DNA of 64,000 nucleotides from Lichenostomus cassidix (taxonomy: Eukaryota; Chordata; Aves; Passeriformes; Meliphagidae): NCBI GenBank assembly GCA_008360975.2, contig CM039181.1, positions 7,858,380-7,922,379 of the forward strand, read 5' to 3'. The first letter of the stretch is position 1; every line of letters begins with the position of its first letter. Position numbers and translations under genes: made by a program. A model generated the notes under the pieces. The model was not told where the DNA came from and searched no databases. It was given only the letters and a program-made list of their open reading frames with translations. Below, one piece after another: positions 37,001 through 49,000 of the stretch.

Positions 37001-40000
37001 GACCTTCTCCAGTAGTTCCTTGTCTTTCTTGGACTGGGGAGCCCAGAACTGGACTCAAAACTCCAGATGTGGCCTCACCAGGGCGGAGCAAAGGGAGAGG
37101 ATCACCTCCCTCAACCTGCTGACCACACAAGAAAAATATTGTGGAGGAGCCACTTGTTACACTGGAGAGAGTCCAGGGGAAGGGCACTCATCTGGGGACC
37201 CTTAGCACCTCTCCTTCCAGCTGGCTAGAGTTCTTTTTTTCCCCTTTCGTTTTTATTTCTTCCCCAAACAACTTTCCCCATTGGAGTTATTTTAGTTTTT
37301 ACATCTACTAATAAATCTTTTTACATCTGAACACAACATTCTTTGTGCAACTACCTGTTTCCTCTTGAACTGTTGCAGACTTGCAGCACCCCATTTCCCC
37401 CTTTATTTTTTTTTTTTTTTTTTGCCTGATGAGCTAATTTGCTCATTAAATCAGATGAGGTTACAGTCAAGATGCATGTGTTCTATAGAGGGCTGTTTCT
37501 ATAAATGAAGGCCACAGGAGTAGTCATGCCTGTGGACTCCTCAGGTATGCTGTTTTTAGTAACAGTTCAGGCTGCTATGCTGTAAGAGGGACTTGCATTA
37601 AGTTGAGTGGCAGTGTGCTAACAGCTGATTGTCTCTTTGTTCATTGGGGTTTTCTTCTGTAGTGTGGGGTTTTTTGTCTTCAGAATGATATTTGTTGTTT
37701 TAGTTAAGATTAAACTAAACGTTTTAGCCCATTCCAGAGTTGAATAGCATTGAGGGGAAAAGTGAAATGATGATGCAGTTTGGTTCTATGAATTATGTAT
37801 TGTGGAATATATTATGTGGTGTTGTACCACTGTAAGCCAAGTGTAATTAGGATGTGAACATGCATGCATCACCAAAATATGCACCAAGCACTCAAGGTCT
37901 GATAATTATTGTTGGTTATTCCTCTTAGTTACCTTTTTCTATTGTAAAATTGCCTGGTTTGCCCCAGAAAATAAATGTTTCTTTACAATTCTTGCAGATT
38001 CCTGCTTCAATGTCTTGAGGATCTTGATGCCAATCTACGGAAGCTGAATTCACGTTTGTTTGTTATTCGAGGACAGCCAGCAGATGTTTTCCCCAGGCTT
38101 TTTAAGGTAATTGCCACCTTGCAGTTGTTTTTATCCACAAATATGAACAAAAAACTAATTTCAACTAGCAATATTTCTTGTACTGTTTCCTTCAGTGCAG
38201 GTTATGCATGCAAATACTGACCTATCCTTACAGTTTTCCTTATCCTTAAGGTTGTTTGTGTTAGTTTTGAATTTTTCCTCTCTAATGTACACATCACCAA
38301 CTGAGCTGAGTTGCCTTTAGACAGCTGGTTTTTGTTTCTTTCTTTCCAGAAATGGAATTGATTTTAAATGGTTTGCTAAGTGTAGGTACTGTATATTACT
38401 ACATTTTCCTTTACAGGTTCCTTTTGTAATACTGAAATATAATTGGGTGCACATGAATCCATGTACAAAGCCTGACCTGTAAAAGCAATGTTTTATTTAG
38501 GCCAAACATCTGCTGTGATTGCTTTTTGGCCATTAAAGGTGATGTACTACTTCTTTCTAGTGGTAGGATTGTTAAAAGCATAGTGTAACTAAAAAGCAAT
38601 TTCTAGTCAAAGAAATGTAAGGCTTTTGTGGGAAAGAGTCTTAATGAGAAAATTAAAGCTGTGAGTGGTTGTTACTGATAGTAATATGTTGTCCATGGAT
38701 AATAGTGTATTTAAGGTAATAATACTATAATAGTGTAGTAAAAATGAACACTCTGCAAATTGATTTGAAGAGTTTTTTCAGAATGAGTGAATTGAGGTGA
38801 AACAGGCAAGGAGATGGGGGTGGGTGGAAGTAGATACCCATTTTTCCAGGGGTTGTAGGTTCAATATTTTTATTCCCAGGTCTTCAACACAAACCTGAAA
38901 ACTCAACTAAAACTCACATTTCTGTCTTCATTATTGTGCTTTTGTTGTGAAATGGTAGCTAGATGATACTTCTACAGGTCTTTCCTTGATTTCCCCTCAG
39001 TGAAGGATTTCCTAAAGGGTTTACTGTGGCATCAGCTGCTCCTTGCAACCCCTCAGATATTCAAGCATGTTGTATTTGTCTGACAAACTGTTTGATTGCA
39101 TTTAAAAAGGAGCAAAGGCCTTGCTGTTGGGTGTGTTGCCTTCTGGATTTGAGCAACCTGTGACAAGTTTTATTAAATACTTTATTGGCTACTTTGGCAA
39201 CTCGTGTTTCAGATCTCGCTTCTAGGCTGATCTTTCTATGCCTAACAGCACTGTGTTGCCACATTTTTAGAATATTAATTTTAGTGCCGAGAAGAAAATT
39301 AAAATAACTTGTAGATAGCGTACAGCAGTCAAAAAAAGAACATTCACATCTGTCTATGTCTTCTGGTTCAAATTATCAAAAATATTGATTTGGTTCACTG
39401 AGGGGCTTTTCAGCTCAAATCCTCTATGCTCAAACAAGTTATTGCATCTCTTGAGGGCTTCTTCTCTTTTGTTCTTCTCTTTTGGCTGAAGTCTACCTGG
39501 AACAGCATCCATTTATCTATCTATCTATCTATGTATCTTTTATAATTATTTCTCACAACTTCTGCCAGGGCAGTAGCTGTACATCAGATACTTGCAGTGC
39601 AGTGAATGGTTTATAACACTGAACAAAGCTTTTCAGATCATCCTTGTTAAATATCTCAAAAGTGAGCAATGATCCTGACCCTGAAGAATGAACACACATG
39701 GAAAAGATAAGTTCATTTAAGTTTGGAAGAATAACTTCAGTTAAGTCATGCTAGGAGACAGTGGAACTTCTGTAGAGCCTGGTGTCAGGAGCTCTGTCAC
39801 AGGTGCCAGCATCTGTGGGTTTCCTGGGGATGAATGTATCACAGCTGTTTCTTTGACAGACTGAAGGACAATCCCTTCAAAAGGCAGAGCACTGATCTAT
39901 CTTTATCCTTACAAAAGGCCTCAAACACCTTTAGCTCTTTCATTTCAGTTAAGTTTTGATCGGTTCTTGCCTCATTCTCTTCAATTTGTCCTGGTCTGCT

Positions 40001-43000
40001 CTCTATCTTTAGCTCTTTGGGATTGGCTCAATAAAGAATATAGAATTGGAACAATCAGTGATTTCTTTAATGCCTTAACGTTGCTAAAAGCATCCAGTAG
40101 TCTGTGCAAAGTGATCTGTGTGCATGATTCTTCTGATTGCCTGGCTCATGCTTATGAGCTCTGGGTGTATTCACATTACACAGCAGTTGTCTCAGACTTC
40201 CTTGACTCCCTTAGGGATGTCACTCTGTCTTGGACATGTTTTCTTAATGGTTGTCTTTGCAAAAAGCCAGAGGAAGGAAGTGTTGAGAAAAGTATCTGCT
40301 GCAACTTGTTAGACAGTGGTTTTACATTATGAAATGGGAAATAAATGTTGTGAGATGGTGTAGGAGGTTGCCTGAGGATTCAAGGCCTGCTGGGTTAGTC
40401 TTGGCAGACTTAAGGATGGCTGGAGCCTGGACTTGTTTTGAAGAGCAAGATTGCAAATTCTTGGAATCACCTGTCCTCAGGGCTGGGCTTCATCTAGGAG
40501 AGCTGGAATTCAGAAGTGAAATAGCAGCCCAGGTAAACAGTGTTGAGTGTCCTTGTCTGTGGTGTAAATCAAATTCTCTGAAATACTATGGGTGGTGTAT
40601 TAAATCAAGTGATTAAGATTCTGAGGGATTAGAAAGGTATTTCTTTAAGTTTGATTGGCATGATGGCTTTCTAGGATCATCTTGTGCATACTTCACCTTT
40701 CCAATATCCAACCATTGCAGAAGCCTTAGCCATTATTGATCCCTTTGTTTGCTTCTTTTTCCTCACCTGTGATTGTTGGCCTTGGTAACAGCATCTGTGA
40801 CATAAAGGATATTAGACTTCAAGATATAAGGCAATCTCTCTGTAGGAGACAGCTTTTTTTTTTTTTTTTAATTAAGAATTTGTCTCAGTGAGGAGTAGGG
40901 ATTTGGAAAAGGTAAAGAGTGTGTGGTGTGAGGGTAGGGCAGTATTTCCACCCCCCACCCCTGAAATGTCAGCTCTGCTGTTAAAGCTGATAGGCATATG
41001 CAAAAAGCTTTTCTGCAGAGCAAGGTGTTGCTGCTGATCCATGTGCAGAAGACAGCCTTTGTCATCTTCCCCTTCTGTTGTGTCTCTTAAGGTATTTGGA
41101 TCCTAAAGTTAGAGATGAGTTTTCAAAATTTGCACGGAAGTTGTTCCATTACAGTGTGCACTCACCGTAATAGGACAGGTGGAGACTTTTTAATGCCCAA
41201 GCTACTTAGATGCCAAAAAGCTGGACTTTATTTTTGTTATTCTGGGTGCCTAATGTATTTTTTTATCTTTCTGTATCTCTGATAACTATCCACAGGTAGT
41301 TGCTGGTGTTCCCTTCTGCCTCATCCTTCCAGTTCTCCTTTCCCTCACTCTCCATCATGCAGCTGAGTTGCTGAAGGACCACGATTTTGTTTTGTGTTGT
41401 AGGAATGGAACATTGCAAAACTTTCTATTGAATATGATTCTGAACCCTTTGGGAAGGAAAGAGATGCAGCTATCAAGAAGCTGGCCAGTGAAGCTGGAGT
41501 GGAGGTCATTGTTCGGATTTCTCACACACTGTATGACCTAGACAAGTAAGTTACCATACCTCCCGTTTTAAAAAGGGAGTTTTAGAATTTTATGTACTAT
41601 TTATGTAGATATTGTTTGCTACTTTCTACACAGAGCACTTTATATTTAGGAAAACTACAAATTTGCCTTATGTTTCTCTTTTATCCATCCATCCAAATTT
41701 TATTACATACTGAGTAGAACTTGGAAATTCCAAAATTATATGTGACTGTATCTGAAATTCAGTTTAAACTTGGAATTCTTTTGAAAATAATGTTCATGTT
41801 AATTAGCTGTCATTTATAATTAAGTTACTCAAACATGCCTGTAACTTCTCCCAAGTAACATCTGGTTTTGTTGTTTTGTTAAATTGTTTTGTCTTTATTT
41901 CACTTTTTGTACACAAGTTATGAGAAAGTCCTTTATGTTTTTTTTAAGAACAATTTCCTGCCAGTTACCTATTCAATAAGTAATTGGGGATTGTTTGCTA
42001 CACCTGTATTGCCTTACTTAATGTCTTGTTTACTTTTTCACACATCTATTAATTAGATTAGTGGTAATTCCCCATTCTAGAAACATAATCCACAAACTAG
42101 TTAGAAATATGACTTGTCTTCTGTTAACATTGAGTGATTTATTGTGATAACTGCCCATTTTATTCTGTTACAAGCCAATGGATAAGAGACACTTAGACAC
42201 ATGGGAGGGCAGTGAAATGGAAGTATTTACTTTTTGAAACCAATAGCTGACTTTTTTTTTAATCCCAAATTGAAAATTCCTTTTTATCCCCTGCCACCCA
42301 AACACCCTATTAAGTAAGAATTTGGCTCCATCTATCACTTTATAAATTTTTCTTTGAAGTTTCCTTTTTCCAAGACTTTAGATATGTTTCAAATGGCAAT
42401 GCAAAACATGAAACTGTGTTTTTCCAGCAGTCATTGTGTATAAGATACATGTTAATTTCCCCCCATATTAAAACAGTTTTAATATTGGCTCCAGTTCTGA
42501 ATACCAGAAGTGAAAAGTGGAGTTTTTGGAATGCAAATACCGTTGTCTTGTAGGTGACTTGGATATTTCTGTATGTAGCTAGGATCTCTATCTGCTTTAC
42601 TGATCAGTTCTTTTCTTTCATGTTCATTATATTCATGTTCATGGGGAAATTTCTGTAACGTAAGAACGAAGAAAATTGACTTGTTTATAAACAATTAATT
42701 TATAGGTCTCCCGAGGGGGGCAAAAAAGGATGGTAAAATTAAAGGTCAAACTGTCTGGATTGCTGTGTATATCTGGGATTCTATACAAGAGGGAGGGAGG
42801 TGAGAAGATATTACTCTGTGTGTGTTTTAAGAAAAACTGTTAAATACTACTGTCTAACATGCTGTTTTTCCTTTTTTTTTTTCCTTTAATACAGAATAAT
42901 AGAATTAAATGGAGGACAACCTCCTCTTACTTACAAGCGATTTCAGACCCTAATTAGCAGAATGGAACCCCTGGAGATGCCTGTGGAGACTATAACCCCA

Positions 43001-46000
43001 GAAGTAATGAAAAAATGTACTACTCCAGTTTCTGATGACCACGATGAGAAATACGGTGTGCCATCGCTTGAAGAGCTGGGTATGTTCTGGGATTGCTTTG
43101 ACATTTTGAAACAAGTGAGATTTAATCTACCACTGCAAGCATAATACTTAAAACAATGAGAGAGGTTCTGCTAGTGGTTAATTGTTAACCTGATGCAATT
43201 ATGGCATACAAAAAGAACAAAAAAAAAAAAAATCAACTCTGTAAATTTCGGTTGTTTTCTGGTAAATAAGAGGTCAGGTCAATCTCTACTAAGTATTGTT
43301 TGACTTCTTGTGATACAGCATAGCCATTTTCCCAGGGTACCAAATAATCATTAAGCTACTAATTAATAGCCTTTGATGCTTCATTTAGTGTTAAATACAC
43401 TTTGTGTCTTTGTGCTTCAGGCCATTAATCTGTCATTTTACAAACTAGTTTAAAAAAAGAAACCTCTTTTCGTGATATACCAAAAAAAGATAGTGATAAG
43501 ACAGTTAATTACTTTAGAAGGTTCTGGGGGAAAAAAGTCTTATGTTTCTGTAAATGTAATTTTAAGGAATAGTATCAGATTTTGTCCTGTGAATCTCCCA
43601 GTCTCTTTTCTGTTTCCTCACACACTTCCCACAAGTTAACAACCCCTGTTATTTAAGTTGAGGTCAATGATATCTAGGAATGTTCTGAAGATGGCATTCA
43701 TTTACCTTGGTGGAAAAAGTTTTTAGATGTTCTGTAAATTGCAATAGCAATTGTTGCTTCTTAGTAGTAATTTAAAAAAGAAAAAGTTGTGATTTTAGGG
43801 TAGCCTGCATATTGCAGAGCTGAGAACTTGAAAATAATTTGGAAAATGATAGAGAAGTCACTTTATGTAAAAAAAACCCCAAACCAACAGAAGAAATGGG
43901 ACTGAAGTAAGACCATTTAGCATGAAAATTTTGTAAGGTGTATTAATGTAAATGTAAAAGGAAAAATTTGAGTTTTGCTGCAAGTTAGAGGTGTTGGATT
44001 TGCTTGGAGAAGATTTGGTTGCATACTGTTTTAAAGCAAGCACATTCTCTTGTCCAACTTGGGGTTTTTTTCAGGATGCAGAATGTAGTCAAGTATCAAT
44101 AAGCTGTAATTTTGTTGCCCTGCAGTATAAGCAAAAAAGGAATTTCCTTGTTTCAATTTGTGTTTCAGGTTTCGACACAGATGGTCTGCCTTCTGCAGTG
44201 TGGCCAGGGGGAGAAACAGAAGCTCTCACACGATTGGAAAGACATTTAGAAAGAAAGGTATGTTTAAGATCACTGCAAGTTTGACATATCTGGGAAGCAT
44301 AGTTACTGTTTGCTATGAAACCTAAAGGGATTTGGGCAAGTTGTTTTAAAAAAGAAATCAAACCCACAAACTTGAACCCACAGCATCAATATAATGATAT
44401 AAATCAATAGTTTGTTTCTTAGTGTTAAAAGATGATAGCAGGTTATCTTCTCTAGGGATTTTAGAGAAAGTCTGTTTTACTCCTCTATATTAAGAAACAT
44501 TAAATTTGTTTTTGAAGTAATTTTATTTGAAATGTACTTTTATAACTTTGGCAGGGAATTCCTCTCACAGCTAATGTGTTGCTAGTTGTCTAGGTTTCCA
44601 ATGTATTTAAAAGAAAGGCACAGATAGTTCTGGAAGGCAATCTCTGCCTTCTGCATTGAGCTGAATTACCTTCTAGAGGTTCTGCTGATTCAAAAGGAAC
44701 TCCTGGGAACTCCTATGAAGGTGATCTGGCCATGTGTCCACTGTTTGGATTCAGTTGCAGACAGTGTGTGATTTCTCCCTTTATAAGTTGCTATGTAGCC
44801 TCTAGTCTGATATTGCTGTTGGGTTTTGTTTTGTTTCTTTAAGGCTTGGGTAGCAAACTTTGAAAGACCACGAATGAATGCAAATTCCCTTCTGGCAAGC
44901 CCCACAGGGCTCAGTCCCTACCTCCGCTTTGGCTGTTTGTCCTGCCGGCTCTTTTATTTCAAGTTAACGGATCTGTACAAAAAGGTAGGATTTCTGTGCA
45001 GTCAGCTACATATTGTTAGATGCCATGGTTTTCCCCTACTGCTCCTAATAAACTGTTTTTCTTTAACAATGATCTTCAGGTAAAAAAGAACAGCTCCCCT
45101 CCCCTCTCCCTCTATGGCCAGCTGTTATGGCGTGAATTTTTCTACACAGCGGCGACTAACAATCCACGGTTTGATAAAATGGAGGGGAATCCTATCTGTG
45201 TTCAAATCCCATGGGATAAGAATCCCGAGGCTTTGGCCAAATGGGCAGAAGGCAGGACAGGTTTTCCTTGGATTGATGCAATTATGACACAACTTCGTCA
45301 AGAAGGTTGGATTCACCATTTAGCCCGGCATGCTGTAGCATGCTTTTTGACTCGAGGTGACCTCTGGATTAGCTGGGAAGAAGGAATGAAGGTATTGTTT
45401 CTTATTCTTGAATTTCTTAAAGTGCCTATTAAAGTTGCAGATAGTCATTCTAGAATGGTTACTGTGTGGTGTAAGTTGAATTTGAAGCCTTAAATTGTGG
45501 GCAAAACTAAATCAGTTCTGATAAAACCAGTTGTGCAGAAATTTTGCCTCTTGAATATCCCTTTTTATTGGAATGTTGGAGTGTTTCTTGCAGTAAGAAT
45601 AGGTCTGAAATTCTTTTAAATTTGAGATTTTTGTCTTAAATCTTGGCAAATAAACATGGATAACAATTGTAATTGAGATTTTTTTTTTTCCCCCAATCAT
45701 TCCGTGTGAACAATTTCTGTTTATATCTTGTATCTGTTCCCCTGCAAAGGAGAAGTACTTTGGGAATTAAAGGGAGAAAACTGAAAACTGAGAATATAGT
45801 TTCAGCGATTTCTGTCCCTTTGCCCAGTGTTAGAAGTGTGAGTAAAGGCAACATGATTTGGCTGAAGGCTCAGTGCAATTAATTCTGTGCAAGTGTCCAA
45901 GAGATGCTGAAGTTTAAGTTTAAAATGTCAGGCTTTTGAAGAAAACAGTGGAATAATTTAACCTCACTAAATTAAGCCTTTGAATCAGTTTTACCTTTTT

Positions 46001-49000
46001 GGAAGGGTAGCATAACTTTTAGTGAGCAATAATAATCTATGAAAAATTGAGAATCAGACACTTCTATTTTTGAAATCTAAAAAAGTTTACCTGCCATGAG
46101 GATTCTGACCCCTTATTTCTATATGTATATAATCATAGGCAATTTTCTTTATTAACAAATCAGTTGAAAGCAAACACATTTCATTTTTAAAAAATGGGTT
46201 ACTTTTGCAGTTCATAAATAAAAACACCGAAGATGCACACTTAGGTTACCCTAAGATGCATACTTAGGTAACTCAGTATATTACAGATAAATTACCCTGT
46301 ATATTACAGACATATAGCAGTTTGTTCCTACTTTTACAATGATACAGATACATGGAGGCCCCAGATTTGTGCAGTGGAAAGATGTTCCACTCCTGTGTCC
46401 ATAGCTAGCAAAAGTTAATCTGGCTTTCCACATGGTGTTATTTCCAAAGTCTTACTACATGGCAGCATCTAGTGGAACAATTGTGTGCTAACACACTTAA
46501 TGTCTAAAGATCTTGTTGCATTATGAGTCACCATCTATTTGAAACAATTTTTGAAAGTGTTTTAAGATAAATCATATTTTTTTTCAAAACAAACTTTTTT
46601 CCTAAATAGTTGCAGATATTTAGGCAAAGATACTTCAGTAACCTTTATTCAGTGTGTACTGTGGAATGAACATCTTATTCAGTATATGGAAAGAGAGATT
46701 GAGATATCACTGTTTTATGGTATTACCTTATTTAGACCTTGTATAGGAATAATGCTAGTTGAAGTTGGGTGGCAGTACTAAGATGTTGAGTTTTTAGTGT
46801 TTTAGCATGAAGAAAGATGGTGGTTGCTTTGGAACATTTTGAAATTATACAAGTTCAGAAGGAAAATCAGAACTTGCAAAAATATGTATTAAATAAGTAT
46901 CTGTTCTTAAAGCTACTTCTAGGTGCACTCTTTTTATTAAAGGTCCTTCACAAAATAAGGCTTCACTCTGTTTTTTGTTAGCCTGCATTGCTAGTGATCT
47001 GACTGAGCAGATGAATTTCTTTTTACACAAGTTAGTATTGTCTGTGTTGAAGATGAAAAAACAATCAGTGCTAGAAGGTTGAATGACTCACAGCTACTGA
47101 GCTCCAGATTTAAAGTAAAACCCTCATAAATCGTCAACATTCTCATGGTTTTTTGGGGTTTTTTGGTGGTTTTTGGGGTTTTTTATCATATAATAGGGGT
47201 AGCAAATTAAAATTAAAGTGCTTGGAGGATTTTTTTTTTTTTTCTTTTTTTTTGGTCTTCAGACCAGAATTCATGATCTATTCCACCACCCTCCAGTGTT
47301 CTTGGTGGGTCATAATACCTCCAGGAATCTGAGTGCATCCTCGAAACTTTGACTTGCTAGATTAACTATTAGCCTTCACAAACACAACTTCTGCATGTTT
47401 GTGCTACTCTGAAACTTGAATTCTACTCTTGGGATTCCTCACATAGTGAAAAGTGCTGTGCAAGTTGAGGTATTCAGACCAACAATTTGAGTTCAAAATG
47501 TACTTTGTATGTTCCCTTTTTTCTGGAAGTTTGGAAAGCTTACTCAACTGTGATGTGATGAAGCAATTCTTCTGAAAACAGCAAATGCCACTTGGATGCT
47601 GTCAGGCTCCAGCCATCCTTTGGGGATTTATTTTTCAAGGATGTGGTTATGTAAGAATGTGTAGCTTCCTGAGATGTTAACAAGTTTGTTTACAGGGTAA
47701 AAGCCTGGTTTTGAACTTTTTCTTTTGTTCTTGAGTGTGGCATTAAGGCATTTGCAATTACCTGCTGAGCATTCTGTGAATGCTGTCAGGTAAGAAAGAG
47801 CTTGAATCAGAAACTCAGGAACTAATACTGAAAAAATAGGTGTCTTGAAGGTGTGCCATGTCCAGACTAACTTATTGCACTAATTTCTTAAGGTCTTCGA
47901 AGAGCTGTTACTTGATGCAGATTGGAGTGTGAATGCTGGAAGCTGGATGTGGCTGTCCTGTAGTTCCTTCTTTCAGCAGTTTTTTCACTGCTACTGCCCA
48001 GTGGGTTTTGGCAGAAGAACTGACCCAAATGGGGATTACATCAGGTAACTCACAATCCAGAAATTGCAGCGGTTGATTCATGGGTGTTGCTTAACTATCA
48101 AGTAGCTTTGTACTTAGCATGACCTTTTTACCTTCTTGTTATTTTTTTAAAGACGTTATCTGCCAGTACTTAGAGGTTTCCCTGCAAAATACATCTATGA
48201 TCCTTGGAATGCCCCAGAGAGCATCCAGAAAGCTGCAAAATGTATTATAGGAGTTAATTATCCCAAACCAATGGTCAACCATGCAGAGGCAAGCCGTCTG
48301 AATATTGAGAGGATGAAACAGATCTACCAGCAGCTTTCACGATACAGAGGACTAGGTATGATTACAGATTATTTGCTTTATTTATTTAAAACTTCTCTCA
48401 CCTTCTAGCAGTTAATAATTTAGCCTCATAGCAGTGATAGTCAGGTGTAAGCTCAGGGTGGTGACCTGGGTTTGTATCCAAGTAAAGGAAAGTACTATAT
48501 GTAACTGGGGAAGGGAAGAGAGTTTGAGGGGAGTGCCTCTCCAAATATTGCCTGGATTTTTTTTTTTTTCCTAAGGGTTTTTGGAAGTGTTTTTGTTAAA
48601 CTGGGCCTTCTGTGCATTCTGATACTCTTGTACAGATAGGTTTTAGTACCAGTGATTAGAAATTTAATGTGGTTCATAACTTCAATGGTACTGAATTAGC
48701 ATATGCAAATGCTGTTGCAGAACTAGGCGCCAACCCAGCTCCTGGTAGCATTCTTCCCCTTTTGTCTGAGAGGTAAACCAGGTGCATTGTACTGCTCAGG
48801 AAGGTGTGAGCAGTCAGTATGCTCAAATACTGGATGTTGAGTCAGGATATGTTGCCCTTTAACCCAACATTTTGGATACGTGTAGCTAAGGAATATTGGC
48901 AAAATTACAAAGAATAATATGTAGAAAAATTTAAGTAAATGTGAACTAAACAGAAGGAGGCAAGACAGAGAGGTGTTCTGTCATAAATGTAAACCACTCA

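Larger units (their letters stand above)
16011..37997 (+). other. CRY1: CRY1 intron 1 (22 kb)
   Basis: This giant first intron is typical of vertebrate CRY1. It starts in the CpG island, contains several CR1 fragments and an ERV/LTR-like repeat, and holds candidate clock-factor sites near 16.2, 23.4 and 27.1-28.0 kb. Those are listed separately. I see no coding exon inside; open frames here fall in repeats or are short. Outside those features the sequence looks unique and AT-rich. Confidence 0.9.

Noticed and set aside
39967..40332. 121-codon open frame in CRY1 intron 2
   Set aside because: No homologue recognised, and adding it between exons 2 and 3 would break a protein that is contiguous and conserved without it.
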